47,120 nt of DNA, taken from positions 1 to 47,120 of the forward strand of contig DFHZ01000042.1 of assembly GCA_002371985.1 (NCBI GenBank), given 5' to 3'. This DNA comes from Ruminococcaceae bacterium UBA3710. Lineage in GTDB: Bacteria; Bacillota; Clostridia; Oscillospirales; Acutalibacteraceae. Under the pieces are notes generated by a model. The model did no database searches. It was not told the origin of the DNA and saw nothing but the letters and a program-made list of their open reading frames with translations. Shown piece by piece: positions 26,499-35,058 of this stretch. A program made the position numbers and the translations under genes. Positions within the stretch are counted from its first letter, which is position 1, and each line of letters starts with the position of its first letter.

Positions 26499-28033
26499 TA
26501 TTTTTCCTCCTTTTCAAGTAAAAATTCGGTATTTTCCGTACCGTCAGGTATAACTATATCTACATCTTCGGGTATTTGGTCCTGCTCTTTGAGAATAACC
26601 TGCGAGGTTTCGGTAGGCTTTGTTTCTTCCGGCTCTTCATACAAAGGCAAAACTATCGTAACCGTCGTACCTACACCCTCCGTGCTTTCAAGAAACAAAA
26701 GACCGTTATGCTGTTTCATAATTTCGTCTGCAACGGCAAGACCTATTCCGCTTCCTCTTACCGTTTTATTTGATTTAAAGAATTTTTCTTTAACTCTGTC
26801 AATATCGGCGGCAGGTATTCCGACACCTGTATCCTTAACTATAATCTTTACACAGCCCTCTTCTCTTGTTTCGGTTACGAGAACAAGACCGCCTTTTTCG
26901 GTGTATTTAACGGCATTATCAATCACATTGATAAACACCTGCTTTAACCTGTCGGGGTCGCCGAAAACAAAACTGTTTTCGGTTGGTTTTGCCAAAGAAA
27001 CTTCAACACCCTGCTTTTTGCCGAGTTCAGTATACATATCGGTTGCAACCGCCAAAAGATAGGATACATTTACCGGCTTCATATTAAGCGAAAGTCTGCC
27101 GGACTGCATACGGGAAAAGTCAAGCAGTTCTTCAACGAGGTTTGAAAGTCGGTCCGCTTCGCTTAATACAACATCAAGTCCTCTGCCTACCAGTTCTTCG
27201 TCAGTTCCAAGCGACATTTTAGCCGTTTCTCCCCAACCCTTTATGGCAGTAAGCGGAGTCCTGAGTTCGTGGGACACCGAAGAAATAAAATCGTTTTTCA
27301 TAGTTTCGGCTTGATTTAATTCGTCTGCCATATAGTTTATCGCATCGCAAAGTTCACCGATTTCGTCATTCCTCGATAGGTTTATTCGACCTTCCATATC
27401 GCCCATGGCAATTTTTCTTGCCATATTGCTTACATCTCTTATCGGTCTGACAATAGATTTTATAAAAAATCTTCCCGAAACAATACAAATTGCCATTACG
27501 ATTAAAGAAAAAACAAAAACTATAATAATTGAGAAAAATATCTGCTTATATGTTTGTTTAAGTGATGTTACCCAGCGGTAAGCACCCACGAAATTGCCCT
27601 GCGAATCATAAACGGCGGTAGTATAGGCATAAATGCTCTCCCCTGCGGCATTTTTGCCGTTATATATGCCGACACCTTTTGTCTTTTTCGCCTTTTCATA
27701 ATCGGGCATTTTTTCTTTTGCCGGAATAAACCCTGTGGTCGACAATATCATATCGCCCTTATAATCAAAAATCTGAACCTCTATTTTATCTTTTTTCGTA
27801 AAAGAGTCCGAAATATTTAATGCAACATCGGCAAAGTTTTCTTTATCAACCGAAGAAAGAACGGAAAAGTCATAAGCATAATCGTTGCCGAGGTTTTTAA
27901 CACGCTCCAAATAAAAAGCCGAAAGGAATGCAGAAAGAAGAACGGCAACGAGAACAACCAATGCCATAACTATTAAAAAGACATTGGCAAACCATCGCTC
28001 GGAAATACTTTTGAATTTGATTTCCAGTTCCAT
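26498..28033 (-). CDS. HAMP-domain sensor histidine kinase
   Basis: A 511-residue membrane kinase. Order: transmembrane helix 1 (about 17-41), extracellular sensor region (42-163), transmembrane helix 2 (164-187), HAMP (about 188-240), HisKA with the phospho-acceptor H255 in SSVSHELRTP, and HATPase motifs (VFINVIDNAVKYT, IIVKDTGVGIP, GSGIGLAVADEIM). The sensor contains a double-Cache/PAS-like stretch around YKGDMILSTTGFIP; the ligand is unknown. It pairs with the adjacent OmpR-type regulator, and the upstream lipoprotein is a possible sensory accessory. AAAGGAGG precedes the ATG. Confidence 0.94.
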   Translation of the reverse strand: MELEIKFKSISERWFANVFLIVMALVVLVAVLLSAFLSAFYLERVKNLGNDYAYDFSVLSSVDKENFADVALNISDSFTKKDKIEVQIFDYKGDMILSTTGFIPAKEKMPDYEKAKKTKGVGIYNGKNAAGESIYAYTTAVYDSQGNFVGAYRWVTSLKQTYKQIFFSIIIVFVFSLIVMAICIVSGRFFIKSIVRPIRDVSNMARKIAMGDMEGRINLSRNDEIGELCDAINYMADELNQAETMKNDFISSVSHELRTPLTAIKGWGETAKMSLGTDEELVGRGLDVVLSEADRLSNLVEELLDFSRMQSGRLSLNMKPVNVSYLLAVATDMYTELGKKQGVEVSLAKPTENSFVFGDPDRLKQVFINVIDNAVKYTEKGGLVLVTETREEGCVKIIVKDTGVGIPAADIDRVKEKFFKSNKTVRGSGIGLAVADEIMKQHNGLLFLESTEGVGTTVTIVLPLYEEPEETKPTETSQVILKEQDQIPEDVDIVIPDGTENTEFLLEKEEK

Positions 28034-28069
28034 TTCTCATTCCTCCTTTAAAAATTTTTGCTTTGGCTT

Positions 28070-28768
28070 TTATGTATTCCACTTATAACCCATACCCCAA
28101 ACCGTTGCTAAATGCTTTGGAAGGGACGGGTCGTCTTCCACCTTCATACGAAGTCTTCTGACATTTACATCGACAATTTTTTCTTCGCCGAAATAATTTT
28201 CTCCCCATACTTCTTTTAAAATCTCATCTCTCATAAGTGCCTCGTCGTGGTGATTAAAGAAGTATTCTATCATTTGAAATTCAACCTGTGTTAGTTCTAT
28301 ATTCTTGCCGTTTTTGGTAAGACTTCTTCTTCTGAGATCCAAAACAAACTCACCGCAAACAATTCTGTTTGTATCCACTGTTGCTTTTTCGCTTTGTCTG
28401 CTTACTCTTCTGTAAAGCGAATCAACCCTTGCTAACAACTCAGCAGGAGAAAAAGGTTTTGTTATATAATCGTCGGCACCTGTCATAAGACCGCTTATTT
28501 TATCCATTTCCTGGGATTTTGCGGTAAGCATTATAATTCCGACGGCGTCGTTTTTCTTTCTGATTTCTTTGCAAACATCTATACCGCTTATTCCGGGCAT
28601 CATAATATCGAGAAGAATTATATCAAAACCGATCGCATCGCTGTTAAAAATTTCAAGTGCCGTTTCTCCGCAATCGGCTTCGACCGTTTCATATCCTGCT
28701 CTTTGCAGATTTATTGATTCAAATTCCCTTATCGGCTCCTCGTCTTCAACAATAAGTATTCTTTTCAT
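28070..28768 (-). CDS. OmpR/PhoB-family response regulator
   Basis: A 232-residue two-component regulator. Receiver domain: acidic pair VEDEEP (residues 8-12), phospho-acceptor D54 in ILLDIMMPG, conserved Thr/Lys in MLTAKSQE. C-terminal winged helix about residues 135-230 (LTQVEFQMIEYFFNHHDEAL, VDVNVRRLRMKVEDDP, TVWGMGYKW). Encoded 36 bases before its kinase and 15 bases after the lipoprotein. Targets unknown; autoregulation at the 30.1 kb promoter is plausible because a dyad overlaps the -10 there. Confidence 0.95.
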   Translation of the reverse strand: MKRILIVEDEEPIREFESINLQRAGYETVEADCGETALEIFNSDAIGFDIILLDIMMPGISGIDVCKEIRKKNDAVGIIMLTAKSQEMDKISGLMTGADDYITKPFSPAELLARVDSLYRRVSRQSEKATVDTNRIVCGEFVLDLRRRSLTKNGKNIELTQVEFQMIEYFFNHHDEALMRDEILKEVWGENYFGEEKIVDVNVRRLRMKVEDDPSLPKHLATVWGMGYKWNT

Positions 28769-28783
28769 ATCTGCCTCCGTTTT

Positions 28784-30100
28784 CTAAAAACTGTTAAAAG
28801 TCAATACTTTTTCAAGTTCTTCAGATGTTAATCCTAACTCTTGCCCAATATCGAAAGTTTCCGCAACAACTATCGTATTGTCTTTTGAGAAGACTTTTAT
28901 ATTGTTGCTTTTCTTTATTTCGCTTTCTTCGTACTCGGTTTTGTCATAGGCCTTGAAAGTAACAACCCTTTGACCTATTATCTGAAGTTCGTTATCGTAA
29001 AGATAAACCGTTCTTGTTCTTTTATCAACATTTTTTGAAGCGGCAATATTTCCTATAAACCGCTTAGGTAGGTTGATACTGTATCCGTCCGCAGTATTTA
29101 CAACCGAAACCTGCTTAACAGTCAAAACATCACCGCTGAACGAACACCAGTTGGTATAATACAACTTTTCGTCGGAATTAAAATCGGCATTCGGCATATC
29201 GGAAGCCATAGGAATTTCGATTATTCCGTCATTGTTTACATCGGCGGAAGGTATTGTAGCCGAGCGGATTGTTTTAACATTTTCCATTGTATTTTCAACA
29301 TCAAGGAGCGGGTTTTTCAGTTCCCCTTTTGACATAAACAAAACTTCCGTTACGGCACCTATTCCCTTTATTTCGTCAATATAAACCGCCTTTTGTCCGT
29401 TTGACAGAGAAGAAAGTTTAAATCGGCCTGCCGTCTTAACCTTTCCGTCTAAAAGACATCCCGAAATCTGTGTAAGTCCGTTTTCGGTAATTGAATAAAG
29501 CGAGGCTTTGTTTGTGCTTTCCTTTGTGTCAAGATCCTGAACCAAGATTTCATTTTTACCGTTATCGTCAAAATCAATACACAAATAGTTAGTATACTTT
29601 TGGGACATTATCTGGGTAAGTGCATTTTTCTCAAACTGATAAACCGCCAACTGTTTTTCACTTTCGGCATATATCTCCCAACCGACGATTATTTCTTTTT
29701 TTCCGTCGCCGTTAAGGTCATAAAAGTCTATTCTTTCAATTCCCGAAGCCGATTTAGAGTTATCGTCGACCGATTTATATTTCTTTTTATCCTTTACAAT
29801 TACATTAAGGTGCATCATTGTTTCTTCCGAGTCGCTGGTACTGTAAAAGGCAAAGGCTTCTTTTATCCCGTCACCGTCAAGGTCTTCGGTAACAACCGCA
29901 CTTTTTATATCTCCGTAGGTCGGATATTTTAGGGTGTATTCACCTTTAATACTCTCTACCAGTGCCTGTTGAATAGGTTTGAGTTCGCCCGAAAGTTCAG
30001 GTGGCGATAAAATGTTATCGGTATCAAAAACGAACATATTGCACCCGCAAAGTATAAGGCATAAAGCAATAGCCAACATAAGTGTCGATACTCTTTTCAA
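28784..30100 (-). CDS. Lipoprotein with FG-GAP/VCBS-like repeats
   Basis: A 438-residue exported lipoprotein. The signal peptide ends with lipobox LCGC at about residues 17-20. The mature part has repeated Asp-rich DxxxDGxxE motifs (EDLDGDGIKEAFAFY, YDLNGDGKKEIIVG, FDDNGKNEILVQ, ADVNNDGIIEIPMA), as in FG-GAP/VCBS beta-propeller domains that bind calcium. TTG start at 30100, GGGGTGG seven bases upstream. First gene of the long minus-strand run, directly before the response regulator and kinase, so it may sense or modulate the signal (inference). Confidence 0.85.
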   Translation of the reverse strand: MKRVSTLMLAIALCLILCGCNMFVFDTDNILSPPELSGELKPIQQALVESIKGEYTLKYPTYGDIKSAVVTEDLDGDGIKEAFAFYSTSDSEETMMHLNVIVKDKKKYKSVDDNSKSASGIERIDFYDLNGDGKKEIIVGWEIYAESEKQLAVYQFEKNALTQIMSQKYTNYLCIDFDDNGKNEILVQDLDTKESTNKASLYSITENGLTQISGCLLDGKVKTAGRFKLSSLSNGQKAVYIDEIKGIGAVTEVLFMSKGELKNPLLDVENTMENVKTIRSATIPSADVNNDGIIEIPMASDMPNADFNSDEKLYYTNWCSFSGDVLTVKQVSVVNTADGYSINLPKRFIGNIAASKNVDKRTRTVYLYDNELQIIGQRVVTFKAYDKTEYEESEIKKSNNIKVFSKDNTIVVAETFDIGQELGLTSEELEKVLTFNSF

Positions 30101-30115
30101 GCGATACCACCCCTT

Positions 30116-30141
30116 TATAATCTACATTCGTAGTCATTATA
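30116..30141 (-). promoter_or_regulatory. Promoter and dyad of the lipoprotein/two-component operon
   Basis: Extended -10 TGATATAAT on the minus strand (TATAAT 30136-30141); the -35 is poor. The -10 is one arm of a dyad, TATAAT..CTAC-GAAT-GTAG..TTATA, covering 30116-30141. A weak -35 with a dyad over the -10 suggests an activated or repressed promoter. Confidence 0.5.
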
Positions 30142-30199
30142 TCACATAAGACCCGAAATTTAAAGCATTTTTTATATTTGATAATATATAATATTATTA

Positions 30200-30240
30200 T
30201 ATAGCGAAAGAGCGAGGTAATCCCTCGCCCTTTTGCTATA
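30200..30240 (-). terminator. Terminator of the metal-efflux/U32 operon
   Basis: Long imperfect hairpin: TATAGCGAAAG (30200-30210) with 30230-30240, and GCGAGG (30212-30217) with CCTCGC (30223-30228). It overlaps the stop codon of the U32 gene. The T tract after it on the minus strand is weak. Confidence 0.55.
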
Positions 30241-32290
30241 AAACATCACGGTAGTAAAGACCTCTTGTGTAATCGCTTATAGGGTCTTCACTAAATAAGT
30301 ATCTATCAATCATATTTCTTGCCTCGGTGCTATTCTCGGTTGTAAAGGACAACACCAAAAAATCGACATTCAGAATTTCCGATAACCTATCGGCAATATA
30401 AATCGGTTTTGAATTGAACATTTCGCTGTAAAATGCTCTGCACCTTATAGGAAATTCTGTGTTTTTTCGGTCGGTGATAACCCCTTGTTTATCGCAGTCT
30501 TTACACTCTCTTCCGTTTTTAAGCGGACAATTCTTAAACGCCATAAGCGGAAGTCTTCCGTAAGCAAAAATGCCCTTTTCTCCGTCAGATTTAAACGAAT
30601 TTGCTCTCTTTAAAAGCATTTCGGCAGAAAGCATAACCCCTTTTACGCCAAGCCTTTTAAGCACATTTGCCGATTTCTCATTAAGCACATTAAGACCTAT
30701 TCCGCCAATAGTTTCAAATGACATTCCTCTTGCCGTTTCAAGGGCTGACAAGGTATCGCAAAGTGCCGTTTTTATCCCCTTTTGCTCGGCAATTTTAAGT
30801 TTTTCTTTTATATAGTTTTCGTTGCATGTAAATTTCGGAATTTCTACGGCAATATTTTTAAATTTCGGCAGATCTTCGCCAACCTTTTCAAGGGGAATAA
30901 TAAGCATTTCTACTCCGCTTAAATCGTTTGGAATTTCTTTTAAATCTAAAAACTTTGCGTAAATTTTCGGCTTTTCCTTACGCTTTTTATCGGTTGCTTT
31001 AAAATCAAACGAAAATACCTTCCTATCAGGTATTTCACTATACTTTTCTGTAAGTTCCGAAACGGCTTTTCGTCTTAGTTCGTTTAAATCTTTATTTGAA
31101 AAGAAAAGCCCGTTTTGAATGTCAATTTCAGCAGTTTCAAGATAATAAGGAGTTCCTCCGAGTTTTGAAATCTGCTTTATTATCGCTTCTTTCGTAACAG
31201 ATACATTTTCCGCATTTTCGGGCAATTTTCCTAAAACCGAAACTGCATATTTTTCGCTCGATATTTCGAGTTTTACCGGCTTGTTTTCCTTGATTTCAAG
31301 GCGGATATTCACCGGTATTCTCGAAAACTCATTGCGATAAAGATTATGCAAAAAAGCATAGGTCTCTTTTGATTTTATAACATCGTCTTTGTTTCTGGTT
31401 CCAAACATATTTTTGCCGAGTTTTTCGGTAAAATATCCGTCGGTAAAGCCGGAACGGGAGAAGACATTTTTAAGCATTTCGTTTAGTTCTTCGGGAACTG
31501 CTCCGTTATCGACCATATTTCTGCAAGCCCTTACCGTAGCCGCAATATATTCGGGTCTTTTCATTCTGCCCTCTATTTTAAACGATGTTACGCCCATATC
31601 GGCAAGTTCGCCTATATGAGAAATTAAGGATAGGTCTTTAAGGCTTAAATCGTATCCTGTTCCGTTTTTAACACCAAACGGGAGTCGGCACGGCCCTGCA
31701 CAAAGACCTCTGTTCCCGCTTCTGGCACCTAAAACAGAAGACAACAGACATTGCCCCGAAAGGCACATACAGAGTGCCCCGTGAACAAAAACTTCCACTT
31801 CCATATTGAGTTTTTTTGCCTCGACACAAAGTTCCGCTAATTCTTTTTTGCTCATTTCTCTTGCAGGAACAACCCTGCAAAAGCCGAGTTCTTTTAAAAT
31901 TTTAAGCCCTGACGGGGAATTTATAGACATTTGAGTTGATGCATGAAGTTCGATTTCGGGAAGTGCTTTGTGTATCATATCGGCAAGACCCAAATCGCTT
32001 ACAATAAGCCCGTCTACACCCGATAGATATGCAGATTTCGCAATATCGAACGCCTCTTCTGTTTCGTTGTCCTTTATAGCGATATTAAGTGTAAGATAGG
32101 CTTTTACTCCTGCACTTTTACAGTATTTTACCGCTTCTTTCATCTCTTCAAGAGAAAAATTGACGGCATTTCTTCTTGCACTGAAATCTTTATATCCGAA
32201 ATACACCGCATCGGCACCGCACCTGACCGCTGCCGAAAGCGATTCAAAATTCCCGACAGGAGCCAAAATCTCTGTTTTTTGACTTCCCAT
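30236..32290 (-). CDS. U32-family peptidase/hydroxylase-like protein
   Basis: A 684-residue member of the collagenase-like U32 family; related proteins such as RlhA and TrhP act in RNA hydroxylation, so proteolysis is not certain. Seen: EILAPVGNFESLSAAVRCGADAV at the N-terminus, VEVFVHGALCMCLSGQCLLSS, the Cys motif GNRGLCAGPCRLPF, and SFKIEGRMKRPEY, followed by a long C-terminal region (about 290-684) with a DUF3656-like part and a late Cys cluster NCPLKNGRECKDCD. The four conserved Cys could hold an Fe-S cluster. Only three bases separate it from the P-type ATPase gene, so it is co-transcribed with metal efflux. Confidence 0.88.
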   Translation of the reverse strand: MGSQKTEILAPVGNFESLSAAVRCGADAVYFGYKDFSARRNAVNFSLEEMKEAVKYCKSAGVKAYLTLNIAIKDNETEEAFDIAKSAYLSGVDGLIVSDLGLADMIHKALPEIELHASTQMSINSPSGLKILKELGFCRVVPAREMSKKELAELCVEAKKLNMEVEVFVHGALCMCLSGQCLLSSVLGARSGNRGLCAGPCRLPFGVKNGTGYDLSLKDLSLISHIGELADMGVTSFKIEGRMKRPEYIAATVRACRNMVDNGAVPEELNEMLKNVFSRSGFTDGYFTEKLGKNMFGTRNKDDVIKSKETYAFLHNLYRNEFSRIPVNIRLEIKENKPVKLEISSEKYAVSVLGKLPENAENVSVTKEAIIKQISKLGGTPYYLETAEIDIQNGLFFSNKDLNELRRKAVSELTEKYSEIPDRKVFSFDFKATDKKRKEKPKIYAKFLDLKEIPNDLSGVEMLIIPLEKVGEDLPKFKNIAVEIPKFTCNENYIKEKLKIAEQKGIKTALCDTLSALETARGMSFETIGGIGLNVLNEKSANVLKRLGVKGVMLSAEMLLKRANSFKSDGEKGIFAYGRLPLMAFKNCPLKNGRECKDCDKQGVITDRKNTEFPIRCRAFYSEMFNSKPIYIADRLSEILNVDFLVLSFTTENSTEARNMIDRYLFSEDPISDYTRGLYYRDVL

Positions 32291-32293
32291 ATC

Positions 32294-34138
32294 TTAATCC
32301 TTCATAGTTCTCATAGAATTTAAAACCGCCAATGCCAAAACACCTACATCCGAGAATGCGGCAAACCACATAATATTTGGAACAGAAAGAGCAGAAAGTA
32401 ACAAAACCCCGACCTTTATTCCTATCGAGAATATGATATTTTCTTTTGCAATTCTGACCGCTTTTTTGGATATTTTCATAAGTTTCGGCAGTTTTGCTAT
32501 GTTATCGTCCATTATGACTATATCTGCGGTTTCAACAGCAGAATCGCTGCCCAATGCCCCCATTGCAATACCTACATCGGCACGGGCAAGTACCGGAGCA
32601 TCATTTATACCGTCGCCCGAAAATGCAGTTATCAGTTTTTCTTTTTCTATAAGATTTTCTACCTTATCAACCTTTTGATTTGGCAAGAGAGAAGAATAAT
32701 ACTCGTCAACACCAACCTCTTTGGCAACGGCTTTTGCCGTTTCCTCACCGTCGCCTGTAAGCATAATCGTTTTTATTCCCGCTTTTTTAAGGTTTTCTAT
32801 TGTTTCTTTGGATTCGGGTTTTATCTTATCGGAAATAACTATATGCCCTGCATATTCACTATTGACGGCGATATGTACTATCGTACCGCTATGGTGGCAG
32901 TTTTTAAACTTTATATTGTTTTCGCTCATTAAAAGAGAGTTTCCGACCAAAACAACTGCGTCCCCGATTTTACATTTTACTCCTCTTCCCGATATTTCGG
33001 AGTTTTCGGTTACATCATACATTTCTTTTCCGTCTAAATGCGATATTACCGAGAGTGCTATCGGGTGGGTACTGTATTTTTCGCAAGAAGCGGCTATTTT
33101 AACAAGTTCGTCTTTATCAATTTTTTCGGGGTGAACAGCAGTTACTTCAAAACTGCCTTTAGTGAGTGTTCCCGTTTTATCAAATGCGATTGCTTCGACC
33201 TTTGAAAAGGTTTCAAGTCCGTCGGAGCCTTTAACCAAAATGCCGTTTTTAGATGCCCTGCCTATTGCTCCGAAAAAACTTATCGGGATAGATACAACAA
33301 GTGCACAAGGACACGAAACTATTAAGAATGTCAATGCTGAATAAATATGCTCTTTTACATCTCCGAATATTATGCTCGGTACAACCGCAAGAAGTATCGC
33401 AAGAACTACCACAACAGGTGTGTAAACCTTTGCAAATCTCGTAATAAACTTCTCGGTTTTTGCCTTTTTTTCGGCGGAGTTTTCAACAAGTTCAAGTATT
33501 TTTGAAGCAGTTGAGGTTTCAAGTGTGTTTGTAGTTTTGATTTTAATTACCGAACTTAAATTTATTGTTCCGCTATAAACTTTTTCGTCTTTTTTTGCCG
33601 ATTTCGGCACCGATTCGCCCGTTACGGCACTCATATCTATTTTTGTTTCACCGTCTATAATAATTCCGTCTATCGGTATCCTTTCACCAACCTTGACAAG
33701 AACGGTTTCGCCTATTTTTACATCCTTTGCGTCAACCTCTGTTTCCTCACCATTTCTGATAACCAATGCTTTATCAGAACAAATCGAGAGCAGAGATTTA
33801 ATTGATTTTTCGCTTCGTTCTTTTGCGGTATCTTCAAATGTTTCGCCCACAAGGAAGAATATCATAACAAATACCGCTTCGGGGAAATCGCCTATAATAA
33901 GGGCACCTATGGTAGCAACACTCATTAAAAAATCTTCAGCAAGCAGTCTGCCCTTAAACAGTTTTTCTACCGCTTCGAGCAAAACCTCATACCCCGAAAC
34001 GAGGTAAGACGGCAAAAATATTAAAAGTTGCCCCCAGTAGGGAATATCTTTAAAAACAACCTTTGTAATAATCAGTGCCACAATAAACAGTGCTGCGGAA
34101 ATTGAAATTTTTATAATGTTTTCCCTGCGTTCACTCAT
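32294..34138 (-). CDS. Heavy-metal P1B-type ATPase (Zn/Cd/Pb class)
   Basis: A 614-residue efflux pump. Seen: N-terminal transmembrane helices, actuator motif TGESVPKSAK, metal-binding helix SCPCALVVSIPISFFGAIG (CPC), phosphorylation site FDKTGTLTKG, the HP motif in KYSTHPIALSVI, and GDGINDAPVLARADVGIAMG. CPC plus the ArsR/SmtB repressor next door indicates zinc, cadmium or lead (ZntA/CadA group). It has no N-terminal HMA metal-binding domain, so it is shorter than most CadA proteins. The start overlaps arsR by eight bases. Confidence 0.93.
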   Translation of the reverse strand: MSERRENIIKISISAALFIVALIITKVVFKDIPYWGQLLIFLPSYLVSGYEVLLEAVEKLFKGRLLAEDFLMSVATIGALIIGDFPEAVFVMIFFLVGETFEDTAKERSEKSIKSLLSICSDKALVIRNGEETEVDAKDVKIGETVLVKVGERIPIDGIIIDGETKIDMSAVTGESVPKSAKKDEKVYSGTINLSSVIKIKTTNTLETSTASKILELVENSAEKKAKTEKFITRFAKVYTPVVVVLAILLAVVPSIIFGDVKEHIYSALTFLIVSCPCALVVSIPISFFGAIGRASKNGILVKGSDGLETFSKVEAIAFDKTGTLTKGSFEVTAVHPEKIDKDELVKIAASCEKYSTHPIALSVISHLDGKEMYDVTENSEISGRGVKCKIGDAVVLVGNSLLMSENNIKFKNCHHSGTIVHIAVNSEYAGHIVISDKIKPESKETIENLKKAGIKTIMLTGDGEETAKAVAKEVGVDEYYSSLLPNQKVDKVENLIEKEKLITAFSGDGINDAPVLARADVGIAMGALGSDSAVETADIVIMDDNIAKLPKLMKISKKAVRIAKENIIFSIGIKVGVLLLSALSVPNIMWFAAFSDVGVLALAVLNSMRTMKD

Positions 34139-34430
34139 ATTTTTTCTCCTCGGTTATATGCTCAATTCCCATTAAAATTATGGTCTTTACATGGTCGTCG
34201 GAAAGCGAATATAGACAAACTTTCCCCTCTCTTCTGTACTTTACAAGACCTGCCGATTTAAGAGTTCGCAGTTGGTGAGAAATCGCCGAAACGGTCATAT
34301 TAAGCCTCTCGGCAATTTGTCCTACACTAATTTCTTCTTCAAACAGGGCATAAAGAATTCTAACTCTTGTGAAATCGGCAAAAACTTTATAAAGTTCAGC
34401 CAGATTGTTTAACAGGTTTAAATCTGCCAT
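34131..34430 (-). CDS. ArsR/SmtB-family metal-responsive repressor
   Basis: A 99-residue winged-helix repressor. Seen: FADFTRVRILYALF, recognition helix region MTVSAISHQLRTLKSAGLV, wing YRREGKVCLYSLS, and the alpha-5 segment DDHVKTIILMGIEH, whose D, H, E and H residues match the zinc site of SmtB/CzrA. No CxC alpha-3 site is present. Metal binding should release it from the dyad operator at 34543-34558. GGAGG lies seven bases before the ATG. Translationally coupled to the ATPase gene. Confidence 0.93.
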   Translation of the reverse strand: MADLNLLNNLAELYKVFADFTRVRILYALFEEEISVGQIAERLNMTVSAISHQLRTLKSAGLVKYRREGKVCLYSLSDDHVKTIILMGIEHITEEKKYE

Positions 34431-34493
34431 TCTCTTTCCTCCGTATCATTTATTTCTGCATTTGAAAAACCGCAAAAGCCACCGCACCGGTCA

Positions 34494-34518
34494 TTTGCAT
34501 ATTTCTAAAATATGCAAA
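34494..34518 (-). promoter_or_regulatory. Stem-loop in the arsR leader
   Basis: Perfect 11-base stem TTTGCATATTT/AAATATGCAAA (34494-34504, 34508-34518) with a three-base loop, in the 5' untranslated region of arsR. On the minus strand a GGAGG lies immediately before it, and the ATG of a 14-codon mini-ORF (34450-34494) begins on its last base. Confidence 0.55.
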
Positions 34519-34542
34519 CCTCCATATCGGTCATTTGGTCGA

Positions 34543-34603
34543 TTGAACGATTGTTCAAATGTTCTGTTGATTTTATTATATATCTGCGGTTGAGGTTTGT
34601 CAA
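34543..34603 (-). promoter_or_regulatory. Promoter and operator of the arsR operon
   Basis: Minus strand: TTGACA (34598-34603), 17 bases, TATAAT (34575-34580), a perfect consensus. A dyad TTGAAC-GATT-GTTCAA (34543-34558) lies just after the expected start point near 34568. TGAAC..GTTCA dyads are typical of SmtB/CzrA operators, so this is the likely repressor site. Confidence 0.85.
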
Positions 34604-34653
34604 GTGTTTGAGAACAAAAAACCCATTTGGTTAAAAAATGACCTAAGACTTAC

Positions 34654-34688
34654 TGTCTAATGTATACCGTCTAAAATCTAACATCTAA
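34654..34688. repeat. TCTAATGT/TCTAACATC-type short repeat block
   Basis: Short imperfect iterations (GTCTAATGT, CCGTCTAAAATC, TAACATCTAA) that match, in reverse complement, the block at 38838-38872. It lies between the divergent arsR and ireB promoters. Confidence 0.55.
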
Positions 34689-34696
34689 AATAACAC

Positions 34697-34725
34697 TTGA
34701 TATTTTGCGTATTACGATATAAAAT
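34697..34725 (+). promoter_or_regulatory. Promoter of ireB
   Basis: TTGATA (34697-34702), 17 bases, TAAAAT (34720-34725), 22 bases before the start codon. Confidence 0.5.
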
Positions 34726-34746
34726 AAAGTAAAAGAGGTGTTGTTT

Positions 34747-34992
34747 ATGAATGATAAGACTATGATGTTTTCTATCGGCGACCAGACCGAAAGAGAAATA
34801 AGAGAGATTTTAACAAATGTTTATGACTCTCTGAAAGAAAAAGGTTATAATCCGATTAACCAAATTGTCGGCTATATCCTTTCGGAAGACCCGACATATA
34901 TTACCACCCATAACAATGCCAGAAATCTTATCAGGCATGTTGATAGAGATACTCTTTTGCAGTACCTCGTTAAATATTATCTTACAAATTGA
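34747..34992 (+). CDS. ireB: IreB-family regulatory phosphoprotein
   Basis: An 81-residue protein of the IreB/YrzL (DUF965) family. In Enterococcus, IreB is phosphorylated by the Ser/Thr kinase IreK and influences cephalosporin resistance. Seen: the conserved block [54 protein letters not shown]. The N-terminal Thr in NDKTMMF matches the phosphorylated threonine region. Start 34747 is chosen for AGAGGTG six bases upstream; a GTG at 34738 would add three residues. Single-gene unit with its own terminator; often upstream of ruvX in Firmicutes, but not here. Confidence 0.93.
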   Translation: MNDKTMMFSIGDQTEREIREILTNVYDSLKEKGYNPINQIVGYILSEDPTYITTHNNARNLIRHVDRDTLLQYLVKYYLTN

Positions 34993-35011
34993 TTTAATAT
35001 TCATAAAACGC

Positions 35012-35055
35012 AAAAGCAGACAGGATAAAATTCCTGTCTGCTTTTTTATTTTTTC
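35012..35055. terminator. Bidirectional terminator between ireB and the dockerin-like gene
   Basis: Twelve-base stem AAGCAGACAGGA/TCCTGTCTGCTT (35014-35025, 35032-35043), followed by TTTTATTTTTT on the plus strand and TTTTGCGTTTT on the minus strand. It serves both convergent genes. Confidence 0.9.
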
Positions 35056-35058
35056 TTT

